Of a stretch of 32,888 nt of DNA, positions 24,191 through 31,544 are shown in pieces; positions within the stretch are counted from its first letter, which is position 1, and each line of letters begins with the position of its first letter. The position numbers were made by a program, and so were the translations under genes. The notes beneath the pieces were generated by a model. That model searched no databases, was not told the DNA's origin, and worked only from the letters and a program-made list of their open reading frames with translations. This DNA is from an uncultured Coriobacteriaceae bacterium (GTDB taxonomy: Bacteria; Actinomycetota; Coriobacteriia; Coriobacteriales; Atopobiaceae), in the NCBI GenBank assembly GCA_902766445.1, contig CACXDP010000179.1:1-32888 (forward strand), given 5' to 3'.

Positions 24191-24218
24191 TAGACAATCG
24201 AGACGTATATGGTAGCAT
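24191..24218 (+). promoter_or_regulatory. Possible promoter of the 38-aa peptide
   Basis: TAGACA (24191-24196), 16-nt spacer, TAGCAT (24213-24218), located just after the stop of the low-complexity gene and 67 nt before the peptide start. Moderate match to consensus. Confidence 0.35.
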
Positions 24219-24285
24219 GTCACTTGTGTTGCAAATAGTCTGGGTGACAGGCGACGATAGCGATAGTGTCGTGAAGGAGATTTAA

Positions 24286-24402
24286 ATGCAGGCATACGAG
24301 GCACTCGAGCTTGAGGTTGTGCAATTCGAGGCTACTGACGTGATTACTAGCAGCACCTGTCCGGAGGACTGCGATTCACATAGTCCGGAGATAGAGTTTT
24401 AA
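24286..24402 (+). CDS. 38-aa Cys-containing peptide, putative RiPP precursor
   Basis: A short gene with a strong ribosome site (AAGGAGA, 24273-24279) and ATG at 24286. The product starts MQAYEALELEVVQFEATDV and has ITSSTC and CPEDC (Cys25 and Cys29), ending SHSPEIEF. The Y-E-x-x-x-L-E-V-V-x-F-E-x-x-D-V-I-T-S pattern is one I recognise from many small peptides of gut anaerobes that lie next to radical SAM enzymes. There is no double-Gly site. It is followed by a terminator (24452-24487) and then a radical SAM/SPASM gene, so it is most likely that enzyme's substrate, with modification in the Ser/Thr/Cys-rich C-terminal half. Function after maturation is unknown. Confidence 0.7.
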   Translation: MQAYEALELEVVQFEATDVITSSTCPEDCDSHSPEIEF

Positions 24403-24451
24403 GCAGGTTGACGTTTACACCGATTAATCGAATGGAAGAAGACAGGCGGAG

Positions 24452-24487
24452 AAAACCGATGGTGTATGTGGGCGCCGTCGGTTTTTT
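24452..24487 (+). terminator. Terminator/attenuator between peptide and radical SAM 4
   Basis: AAAACCGA (24452-24459) pairs with TCGGTTTT (24478-24485), followed by two further T; loop 18 nt. It lies 50 nt after the peptide stop and 52 nt before the enzyme start, so read-through would give far more peptide than enzyme mRNA. Confidence 0.65.
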
Positions 24488-24538
24488 GTGCGCAGAAGAT
24501 GGCGTAAGCAGATTGGGACAGGACGGGGACGACGTTTA

Positions 24539-25900
24539 ATGCGGCTCATCAACGAAGGATATGAACGGGTGGTCAAGATAGCCCGAGAGAGAAGTCTCGG
24601 CCGAAGTGTGCGCTACCGTCTCTCTGGTTTCTGCGTTGTGCGCGAGGAGGACGATTGTCGTCTGCTGAGGAACACACTTACCGGCCAAGTCTACACTTTT
24701 GATGAGCGGGAGTGGGATACGATCTCCGGGCTCCGAAGTACGACTACGTCCTATGATGCCCTTGAGCGAGAGGGCCTTCTTGCGCTTGCCGAGGAACGCA
24801 GCATCGTGGAGGAGGACTATGACGAGTGTGGGGAGTACGTGTTTCTCCGGAATGTGCTGCTCTCTATGCGGAAGCCTGCGGATGGATACGTGAGCTATGT
24901 AATCTTTCCCACAACGGGTTGCAATGCTCGGTGTACCTACTGCTTCGAGAACGACTTTGTCGTGGCGACGATGACCGAGGAAACAGCCTTGGCGACGGTG
25001 GACTACATCGAGCGCACGCGAGGGGATGGTCCCATTCGCCTGAAGTGGTTCGGCGGGGAGCCGCTCGTGGCTGTGCCGCGCATCGACTTCATCTGCAGGA
25101 CGCTTGAAGAACGTGGCGTGGAGTTTACGTCGTCCATCACGACGAATGCGAGCCTCGTGACGCCAGGGTTGGCGGACCGGATGAGGGATTTGTGGCGGCT
25201 CAAAAAGGCCCAAGTCTCGCTGGATGGTGATCGCGCGGCCTATGAGGAGCGCAAGCGTTACCTGAATCCGCGTCTGCACAACTACGATGCGGCGATGCGC
25301 GGGATCCGCCTTTTGGCCGAGCGGGGCGTCAAGATACAGCTGCGCTGCAACTACGACGCGCACAACCTCGACGGACTCACCGCCTTTGTGGAAGACATGC
25401 ACAGGGAGCTTGGAGATCTTCCAAACGTGCGTCTTTATTTTGCGCAGCTCTTTCAGGTGCGAAGAGAGGCCGTAGCTCCGAATCTGATGCATGCGGTGCA
25501 AGAGGTCGAGGATTTGGTGGACTCCTTCGGACTCCTTGGCGAGCGCAAGCGAAATAAGAGCTCATTCCCGCTCAACTACTGCATGGCTGATAGCATGGAT
25601 CGCTGTGCGGTCATTGAGCCGGGAGGCCAGCTGCAGAACTGCGAGCACCTCTTTGATGAGAACCGCTTTGGTGACGTGTGGGATGGCGTGACGAATCGGG
25701 CGCGCTTCGACGAGCTTAAGCGCTCGTATGAGGTGGAGGATTGCTGCCGGACCTGTCCTTTCTTGCCCGAATGTACGCCTTTCCGTAGGCTGGGCTGTCC
25801 CGATGCGCAGTCCGACTACTGTCGCGAAACTGCCATGGCGGCGGCCCAGAATCACTTGCATCGCGTTGCCCGACGCCTTCGCGAGAAGTCGCAGGCGTAA
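24539..25900 (+). CDS. Radical SAM/SPASM peptide maturase 4
   Basis: A 453-aa enzyme unrelated in detail to enzymes 1-3. The N-terminal 100 residues (YRLSGFCVVREEDDCRLLRN, LTGQVYTFDEREW) look like a precursor-recognition domain. The cluster motif CNARCTYC gives C128, C132 and C135, followed by WFGGEPL. The SPASM region has NYCMADSMDRC, GGQLQNCEHLF, EDCCRTCPFLPEC and RLGC. The ATG at 24539 is preferred; an in-frame GTG at 24488 directly abuts the upstream terminator. Its organisation (long N-terminal domain, CX3CX2C, SPASM) fits maturases that act on short Cys peptides; the 38-aa peptide just upstream is the expected substrate. No exporter gene is adjacent, so export may rely on transporters elsewhere. 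Confidence 0.9.
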   Translation: MRLINEGYERVVKIARERSLGRSVRYRLSGFCVVREEDDCRLLRNTLTGQVYTFDEREWDTISGLRSTTTSYDALEREGLLALAEERSIVEEDYDECGEYVFLRNVLLSMRKPADGYVSYVIFPTTGCNARCTYCFENDFVVATMTEETALATVDYIERTRGDGPIRLKWFGGEPLVAVPRIDFICRTLEERGVEFTSSITTNASLVTPGLADRMRDLWRLKKAQVSLDGDRAAYEERKRYLNPRLHNYDAAMRGIRLLAERGVKIQLRCNYDAHNLDGLTAFVEDMHRELGDLPNVRLYFAQLFQVRREAVAPNLMHAVQEVEDLVDSFGLLGERKRNKSSFPLNYCMADSMDRCAVIEPGGQLQNCEHLFDENRFGDVWDGVTNRARFDELKRSYEVEDCCRTCPFLPECTPFRRLGCPDAQSDYCRETAMAAAQNHLHRVARRLREKSQA

Positions 25901-25938
25901 CTTCTTCCCGCATCCCTCCTGACCGTCACCTTGCTTCC

Positions 25939-26037
25939 CCAAGCTACACACGGTTTCTCTTGGGACTGAAATTTGGTCCGATATCCTTTCAGAATATGCT
26001 ATATAAGGATAATAAAGAGAAACCGTGTGTAGCTTGG
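25939..26037. repeat. 99-bp element with perfect 23-bp inverted arms
   Basis: Arms 25939-25961 and 26015-26037 are exact reverse complements, with a 53-nt AT-rich spacer that can itself fold (TATCCTT at 25982-25988 with AAGGATA at 26005-26011; CTGAAA at 25966-25971 with TTTCAG at 25987-25992). It lies between radical SAM 4 and galK. It may be a large bidirectional terminator, an operator pair or a small non-autonomous (MITE-like) element. A similar-sized element with different arms lies at 29149-29252, on the far side of the gal operon. Confidence 0.75.
25973..26000 (+). promoter_or_regulatory. Possible galK promoter inside the inverted repeat
   Basis: TTGGTC (25973-25978), 16-nt spacer and TATGCT (25995-26000) lie in the spacer of the inverted repeat. 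If used, transcription would start just before the right arm, placing that arm in the leader RNA. The 129 nt from 26038 to the galK start show no other feature. Confidence 0.35.
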
Positions 26038-26166
26038 AGAGAAGCGCGTTTGGGGATCGGGGATCGCTGATGCGGTGTATCGCGCATTCACCGGGAAGTC
26101 CGTTTCTGGAACCATGTGCCGTGGTACCGTTGAGGCGTTGATGGCGCTTGCGACGGAGGAGGACGC

Positions 26167-27372
26167 ATGGGAGCACACACGACAGGGACGAGCGCATTGC
26201 AGGCGGAACTTGCACAAACGTTCGAGGGGCGATATGGGGCGATGCCGACGCTGCTGGTCGTCGCGCCTGGTCGCACCGAAATCGCAGGCAATCATACCGA
26301 CCACGAGGGTGGCCACGTCATCGCGGGCGCCGTCGATCGGGCGGTGTATGCCATGGCACGGCTCAGTGGTGGCAGCTCAATCCGCCTCGATTCGCTGGGC
26401 TTCGGTGAGGTGGAGGTTGCGCTCGATGACCTTGTGCCGAGGGCAGACGAACGTGCCACTACGGCAGCCCTGGTTCGTGGTATGGCGGCGCTCTTCGTCG
26501 AGCGCGGCATCGCGGCTGTGGGTTTTGACATGGCCTGCGCGAGCGAGGTGCTCGGTGGGTCGGGCCTCTCGAGCTCGGCGGCCTTTGAGCTGACGCTCGC
26601 ACAAGCGATGAACGCTCTTTGGGCCGACGGCGCGCTACCTGCTGACGAGCTTGCCATGATGGCGCAGCGCTGCGAACGCGAGTGGTTCGGCAAGCCCTGC
26701 GGTCTCATGGACCAAGCGTCCGTAGCCTTGGGCGGCATCCAGCACATGGATTTCTCGGTGCCGGGGACGCTCGTGGCACATCCCATCGACTTCGACTTCG
26801 AGCAAGCGGGTTACGCAGTGTGCATCGTGGCCGTGGGGGCTGATCATGCAGCAAACACCGACGACTATGCGGCTGTTCCCGCCGAGATGCAGGCGGTGGC
26901 GCGCGAGCTGGGCGTCGAAGTATTGAGCCAGACGAGCGCGCAGGAGCTGCTTAAGGCGATGCCGCGCCTGCGTCAGAAGCTCGGCGATCGTGCAATTCTG
27001 CGCGCCCTGCACTATTTCCAAGAGGAGTATCTGGTGGAGCGGCGTTTCAAAGCCCTGCGAGTCGGCGATATGGATGTGTTCCTTGCCCTCACGCGTGAGA
27101 GTGGCGAGAGCTCGGCGATGTACCTGCAGAACGTCAGCATCGGGGGGTCGGCTGAACAGCCCTCCATGCTTGCCATTGCGCTGGCCGAGAGCCTGTTGTG
27201 CGGTCGTGGTGCCGTGCGCGTGCATGGCGGTGGCTTCGGTGGGACCATTCAGGCGTTCGTGCCGCTCGATGGGGTCGAGAAGTTCAGCGCCGGGATGAAT
27301 GCGGTCTTTGGCGATGGTGCGTGCGGCGTATACGGCATCGACCATGAGGGGGCGCGGTTCTCATGGCTGTAA
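26167..27372 (+). CDS. galK: Galactokinase
   Basis: A 401-aa GHMP kinase that phosphorylates galactose at C1 in the Leloir pathway, in the cytoplasm. The galactokinase signature is present as PGRTEIAGNHTDHEGG (34-49; usual form PGRVNLIGEHTDYN). The ATP-binding motif is LGGSGLSSSAAFEL and the third GHMP motif is VHGGGFGGTIQAF. Length is normal for the family. GGAGGA lies shortly before the ATG. galT overlaps its 3' end by 10 nt, so the two are translationally coupled. Confidence 0.92.
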   Translation: MGAHTTGTSALQAELAQTFEGRYGAMPTLLVVAPGRTEIAGNHTDHEGGHVIAGAVDRAVYAMARLSGGSSIRLDSLGFGEVEVALDDLVPRADERATTAALVRGMAALFVERGIAAVGFDMACASEVLGGSGLSSSAAFELTLAQAMNALWADGALPADELAMMAQRCEREWFGKPCGLMDQASVALGGIQHMDFSVPGTLVAHPIDFDFEQAGYAVCIVAVGADHAANTDDYAAVPAEMQAVARELGVEVLSQTSAQELLKAMPRLRQKLGDRAILRALHYFQEEYLVERRFKALRVGDMDVFLALTRESGESSAMYLQNVSIGGSAEQPSMLAIALAESLLCGRGAVRVHGGGFGGTIQAFVPLDGVEKFSAGMNAVFGDGACGVYGIDHEGARFSWL

Positions 27373-28781
27373 GGAATGGCATCGGCAGTGCCGCATCACG
27401 TCTCGTGTCATATGCCGTGTCACGAGGCATTGTGTCTGAGGTGGATCGTGTTTGGGCGTACAACCGTATCTTGGAGTGCGTAGGTGCCACTGGGCCATGC
27501 TCGGAGGCTTGTGGCGTTTCGGCGGGTTACGATTTCGAAGCCGACCTCGCGCTGCTTGCCGAGGCGGGTGTGTCTGCGGGCATGGCGGAGGACTCGGTCA
27601 CGGGGCGCGACCGCATCATGATGCGCGTCATGGGAGCGATAATGCCCCGTCCTTCTGAGGTGGCAGAGCGATTTGCCGCCTTGACTGCAACGGGTGGTTC
27701 CATGGCTGCCACCGACTGGTTCTATCGGCTATGCTGTGACGTGGGCTACGTACGCGAGTCGGCCATCGCTCGCAACGTCAAATGGCAGACCGACACACGC
27801 TGGGGCGAGCTTGAGATCACCATCAACAAGTCCAAGCCCGAGAAAGATCCACGTGACATTGCTGCGGCTGGTGCGGCACCCGCGGGGGAGAAGTACCCGG
27901 CGTGCCAGCTGTGCATGGAGAACGAGGGCTACGCAGGTCGTCCCGCAGCCGATGCACATGGCACTCATCCCGCACGGCAGAACTTGCGCATCGTCCCCAT
28001 CGAGTTGGGTGGAGAACGCTGGGGCTTCCAGTACAGTCCCTACGCCTACTTCGAGGAGCACTGCATCGCGATGAGCGCGGAGCATCGGCCCATGCATGTG
28101 GACCGTGCGGCTCTGGATTGCCTGCTCGACTTCGTGGACCTCTTTCCTCATTACTTCATCGGCTCGAATGCCGACCTTCCCATTGTGGGCGGATCGATTC
28201 TCTCACATGACCACTTCCAGGGTGGGCATCAGGAGTTCCCCATGGTGCGGGCTGAGGAACTGGACGCTTTCTCCATGTCGGCGTTTCCACGGGTCGAGGC
28301 GTGCGTGCTTCGTTGGCCTCTCACAGTATTGCGGCTTCGGTCAACCGATCGCGCTGCGTTGGTGGATGCGGCCTGCCACGTGCTCGGCCTCTGGCGCGTT
28401 TGGGATGCGCCTGAGGTTGGCGTGGTTTCGCGCGGCCCGGACGGTACGCCACACAACACGGTGACGCCCATCTGTCGTCGGCATGGTGATGCCTATGAGC
28501 TAGACCTTGCGCTTCGTTGCAACGTGACGAGCGACGAGCACCCGTTGGGCGTCTTTCACCCGCACGAGGACAAGTGGCATGTAAAGAAGGAGAACATCGG
28601 CTTGATAGAGGTCATGGGCTTGGCCATCCTGCCGCCGCGCCTGGAGGCGGAGCTTGATGCCGGACGGCTCACGCACGATGAGATCGGCCATGTGTTTGCC
28701 GCGGTGCTCGAGGACGCGGGCGTCTTTAAGTGGGACGAACCGGGCCGTGCCGCTCTCGCTCGCTTCGTGGCCGCGCTGTAG
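27363..28781 (+). CDS. galT: Galactose-1-phosphate uridylyltransferase (family 2)
   Basis: A 472-aa enzyme exchanging UMP between UDP-glucose and galactose-1-phosphate. The active-site motif SHDHFQGG (281-288, the HxHxQ type with the nucleophilic His) identifies the family; length and the INKSKPEKDPR segment fit the longer family 2 type found in Firmicutes and relatives rather than the E. coli type. The start overlaps galK by 10 nt. No epimerase (galE) gene is present in the window, so the operon covers only two Leloir steps. Confidence 0.92.
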   Translation: MAVRNGIGSAASRLVSYAVSRGIVSEVDRVWAYNRILECVGATGPCSEACGVSAGYDFEADLALLAEAGVSAGMAEDSVTGRDRIMMRVMGAIMPRPSEVAERFAALTATGGSMAATDWFYRLCCDVGYVRESAIARNVKWQTDTRWGELEITINKSKPEKDPRDIAAAGAAPAGEKYPACQLCMENEGYAGRPAADAHGTHPARQNLRIVPIELGGERWGFQYSPYAYFEEHCIAMSAEHRPMHVDRAALDCLLDFVDLFPHYFIGSNADLPIVGGSILSHDHFQGGHQEFPMVRAEELDAFSMSAFPRVEACVLRWPLTVLRLRSTDRAALVDAACHVLGLWRVWDAPEVGVVSRGPDGTPHNTVTPICRRHGDAYELDLALRCNVTSDEHPLGVFHPHEDKWHVKKENIGLIEVMGLAILPPRLEAELDAGRLTHDEIGHVFAAVLEDAGVFKWDEPGRAALARFVAAL

Positions 28782-28782
28782 G

Positions 28783-28812
28783 CGGGTTGCGCGCTGGTGG
28801 GCGCGCAACCCG
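28783..28812 (+). terminator. Terminator hairpin of galKT
   Basis: Perfect 12-bp stem CGGGTTGCGCGC (28783-28794) / GCGCGCAACCCG (28801-28812), 6-nt loop, starting 2 nt after the galT stop. Followed by ATAACGCATTCTTT, only weakly T-rich. Confidence 0.7.
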
Positions 28813-28930
28813 ATAACGCATTCTTTGGGCTTCGGACTTGAGGGGCAGCACAAGGCAGCCGCGTGGATGCTATCGCAAAGTGCTTTACGTTAGGTTCCGG
28901 TTGCGAGGTGCATGATGCAAAACAGTATAA

Positions 28931-29116
28931 ATGTATGTGTATGGGGGGTTCCGCTCTAGCGCGTTGAGTGGGCTTTCGTTTGGGCTTGCCGCTACCATGC
29001 TCGCGGGAGGTATGCCGACACCTGTCTCGGCTGAGATGACCGAAGATGTCATGGTCGCGCAAGGGGATGTTGTGCACGCGACGGACGCCGGCGGTTCTCT
29101 CATTGGACGACTGTAA
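28931..29116 (+). pseudogene. Probable 5' remnant of a secreted-protein gene
   Basis: A 61-codon frame encodes a typical signal peptide: short basic start, hydrophobic core SGLSFGLAATMLAGGM, and a likely cleavage site PVSA|EM, followed by only 27 residues and a stop. A TATAAA lies just upstream but no clear ribosome site is present. The mature part is far too short for a surface protein, so it is read as a truncated remnant. From here to 29587 there is no convincing intact gene. Confidence 0.4.
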
Positions 29117-29148
29117 CAAGGCCGTGTACGGCCACCACGACGTTTCAG

Positions 29149-29252
29149 CACCGCAAAAACCGGCTACCTATGGGATAATGTGCCCGTTTACATCCTCAGA
29201 TTATCAGGCAAAATATGAAGTGAAACTAGTTAGGTAGCCGGTTTTTGCGGTG
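29149..29252. repeat. 104-bp element with perfect 22-bp inverted arms
   Basis: Arms 29149-29170 and 29231-29252 are exact reverse complements around a 60-nt AT-rich spacer, in which GATAAT (29174-29179) can pair with ATTATC (29200-29205). The size and layout resemble the element at 25939-26037; both left arms are followed by TGGGA. It lies in the gene-poor region between galT and the ClpX-like gene. Confidence 0.7.
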
Positions 29253-29506
29253 CGATTTGCCTGTGGGGGACGAGACCGCCCCGCAAAAGCAGAGGTCAGA
29301 GGCACCGCAGTTTAGCCCATTGTTCGTCGGTCGATGAAACCGCACCCGATTTCATGCCCCTCTACCTGCGCTTTTGTTGGTGTGGTTTCCCCACCAGTGG
29401 GACACGGGCTCCGGTTGTGGGAAGCGATTAGAGCACGCCATCGAGGAAACGTGGGTGTTTACCTGCGCAAATGCCTCAGAGCCGCTCTGAGCCCCGTTTT
29501 GCTCGA
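29253..29506. other. Gene-poor stretch
   Basis: No coding frame with a ribosome site or recognisable product on either strand. A 61-codon minus-strand frame (29352-29537) shows no family resemblance and no ribosome site. Some short GCACCGCA-type words recur (for example near 29149 and 29309), possibly debris of the adjacent inverted-repeat element. Confidence 0.4.
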
Positions 29507-29548
29507 CAAAGGGCCCCCAGGTCGATTGTCTGGGCAAGCGGGCCTTTG
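29507..29548 (-). terminator. Hairpin downstream of the ClpX-like gene
   Basis: CAAAGGGCCC (29507-29516) pairs with GGGCCTTTG (29540-29548) with one bulged G; an inner CCCAG/CTGGG pair extends it. It lies 39 nt beyond the minus-strand stop at 29588 and is the likely end of that transcript. Confidence 0.55.
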
Positions 29549-29587
29549 AGGGCTTCTGGTTGGATCGATCGATTGCGGCGAGTCGCT

Positions 29588-31207
29588 CTACTCGTAGCGA
29601 ACTGCAAGGTCGGGTGTCACGACGACGCGATGAACCTCGGTCGTCCCTGGCAGCTCAAACATCGAGTCACGCAGGATGGACTCGCAGATGGAGCGCAGCC
29701 CGCGTGCGCCAGTCTGACGCTCGAGTGCCGTTTCGCCGATGGTGCGTAACGCCTTATCCTCAAAAACCAGCTCGATGCCGTCAAAAGCGAATAGTTCTTG
29801 GTATTGGCGCACGAGCGCATTTCGCGGCTCGGTAAGGATGCGCACCATCGCGTCCGCGGTGAGAGCTTTGGTGTAGGTGATCACGGGGATGCGCCCTACC
29901 AGTTCGGGAATAAGTCCGAAGCGGTAAAGGTCCTGCGGTTCGACCTGTGACAATACGTTGTCGTCGCTGAGCGTGACGCTGTCGTTTCTCGGCGCAGCGA
30001 AGCCGACACCGTGATTTGTCAGACGCTTGCGTACGATCTCGTCGAGTCCCACGAACGCACCGCCGCAGATGAAGAGGATGTTCGTCGTGTTGAGCTGGGT
30101 GTTCTTTTGAAAGAGGTTCGTGCGGCCGCCGAGTGGTGGCACCGAGGTCTCTGACCCTTCGAGCAGCTTGAGCAGGGCCTCCTGCACGCCCTCGCCTGAC
30201 GGGTCGCCGTGCGAGGCGGAGTCGTTGGCGTTTGCGCTGCGTGCGATCTTGTCGATTTCGTCGATGTAGACGATGCCTAGCTCGGCTGCCTCTGGGCTCT
30301 TTGCCTGCTGTATGAGGCGCGCGAGGACGGACTCCACGTCCTCTCCGACGTAGCCGGCGTCAGTGAGGGTGGTAGCGTCGGCGATGGCGAGAGGCACGTC
30401 TAGGATGCGTGCAAGGGTTTGCACCATGAGGGTCTTTCCTGTACCCGTGGGACCGAGAAGCATGATGTTTGACTTGGTGATCTCGACTTCGTCGGCGGGC
30501 TGCCAGTTAGCTAATGTACGCTTGTAGTGGTTGTAGACGGCGACGGCCAGCGTACGTCGCGCGTCCTCCTGGCCTATGACGTAGGCGCCCATCGCATCAA
30601 AGAGTTCGCGGGGGGTGGGCAGGCTACCGTCTGCCCGGAGCTGTGGCCCGACTTCGACCTGCGTGTCAAGCGCACGACCTGCCTTTGGCGCGGCGAAGAC
30701 CTTGCGTTTGGTGCCGCCCTTGTTGCTGCTCTTGGACGGACCCTTTGGTCGGGCCGTCCCTTGCGACCTGCTCTTGGAAGATTCGGCCTCCGCGCGTGAG
30801 TCCTTGGCGGTGTTGCCGCCGCGTGGGGCGGTTGGTACTGGCGATTCGTCCACGGGTACCATCTCGCCGAAGGAGTTGAGGCGTACCTTGCCACTCAGGT
30901 AATACTTGTCGTAATGCTCCTGCATTGAAGGCGCCGTGCCAAAAGGAGGGTCGTAGGCGTGGTCCTTGAAGTACGAGAAGTACCTGCGATAGTAGAAGAC
31001 GAGCGCAATGGCGCCCACTATCACGATTGCGGTCATCACCACCGTCATTACGGCATCGACGGTGAGACCAGCTGTCATGGCCTCGAGCGTGTCAGAGAAG
31101 GCGCGCGCCAAGACCAGCAGTAACACAAATACGCCAAGTATGATAGCTGTTCGGCGATTGCTGAGCGCGTCTGCAATCCTGGCAAAGATCTTGCGACCGT
31201 CTTCCAT
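29588..31207 (-). CDS. Membrane-anchored ClpX-like AAA+ unfoldase
   Basis: A 539-aa protein. Residues 195-539 are a ClpX AAA+ module: Walker A GPTGTGKT (252-259), pore loop GYVGED (285-290), Walker B VYIDEID (313-319), and VGF (401-403) in the place of the IGF loop that docks on ClpP. In place of the usual N-terminal four-Cys zinc domain there are two membrane helices (about 20-36 and 50-72) and a Ser/Lys/Arg/Gly-rich linker (about 125-170). It should therefore work at the membrane, probably delivering membrane or membrane-near substrates to ClpP. The ATG at 31207 has GGAGG five bases upstream; an in-frame GTG at 31213 overlaps that site. It is probably co-transcribed with the small membrane protein upstream (39-nt gap). 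Confidence 0.87.
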   Translation of the reverse strand: MEDGRKIFARIADALSNRRTAIILGVFVLLLVLARAFSDTLEAMTAGLTVDAVMTVVMTAIVIVGAIALVFYYRRYFSYFKDHAYDPPFGTAPSMQEHYDKYYLSGKVRLNSFGEMVPVDESPVPTAPRGGNTAKDSRAEAESSKSRSQGTARPKGPSKSSNKGGTKRKVFAAPKAGRALDTQVEVGPQLRADGSLPTPRELFDAMGAYVIGQEDARRTLAVAVYNHYKRTLANWQPADEVEITKSNIMLLGPTGTGKTLMVQTLARILDVPLAIADATTLTDAGYVGEDVESVLARLIQQAKSPEAAELGIVYIDEIDKIARSANANDSASHGDPSGEGVQEALLKLLEGSETSVPPLGGRTNLFQKNTQLNTTNILFICGGAFVGLDEIVRKRLTNHGVGFAAPRNDSVTLSDDNVLSQVEPQDLYRFGLIPELVGRIPVITYTKALTADAMVRILTEPRNALVRQYQELFAFDGIELVFEDKALRTIGETALERQTGARGLRSICESILRDSMFELPGTTEVHRVVVTPDLAVRYE

Positions 31208-31246
31208 GCCCACCTCCGGAATGCCGAGGATCAGCTCCTGGATGTG

Positions 31247-31435
31247 CTACTCCTCGTCGCTGTCAAAGAGGTCCCAATCGTCAGGGGCCTTCTGATGGTT
31301 GTAGTATTTCGCTCGTGTGCCCTTCTCGAGAAGCCACGAGAGGACGAGGAAGATAACGACGCCGCCCGCCATGAGCGCAAGTACGCCCATTTCGGTCCCA
31401 AACAGCCAGCCAAAGAATGCATTGATAGATTCCAC
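31247..31435 (-). CDS. Small single-helix membrane protein
   Basis: A 62-aa protein from a GTG start at 31435 with GAGAAAGG upstream. It has one membrane helix (about 12-36, [21 protein letters not shown]) and an acidic C-terminal tail ([11 protein letters not shown]) preceded by a basic patch ([13 protein letters not shown]). No named family recognised. It lies 39 nt upstream of the membrane-anchored ClpX-like gene on the same strand, so it may be an adaptor or partner of that ATPase; this is inferred from position. Confidence 0.6.
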   Translation of the reverse strand: MESINAFFGWLFGTEMGVLALMAGGVVIFLVLSWLLEKGTRAKYYNHQKAPDDWDLFDSDEE

Positions 31436-31491
31436 CTGCGGCGCCTTTCTCCCAGACTTGCGTCTTGCCACACAACCTTGGTCCACAAGTA

Positions 31492-31538
31492 TATACTTAG
31501 CTCTGCTGCAACCGCACGAAAGGTGCCATACAGAAAGG
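31492..31538 (+). promoter_or_regulatory. -10 box and ribosome site of serS
   Basis: TATACT (31492-31497) is a good -10 box 47 nt before the serS start; TTGCCA at 31465-31470 is too far (21 nt) for a normal -35 box, so the upstream half is uncertain. The ribosome site is AAAGG (31534-31538). No T-box-like leader is visible. Confidence 0.4.
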
Positions 31539-31544
31539 TCGCCA

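Noticed and set aside
26041-26166. Possible short coding frame before galK (product starting YRAFTGKSVSG)
   Set aside because: No ribosome site or family resemblance; it overlaps galK in another frame and is better read as the galK leader region.
29352-29537. 61-codon minus-strand frame in the gene-poor region
   Set aside because: No ribosome site, no recognisable motif, low coding character.
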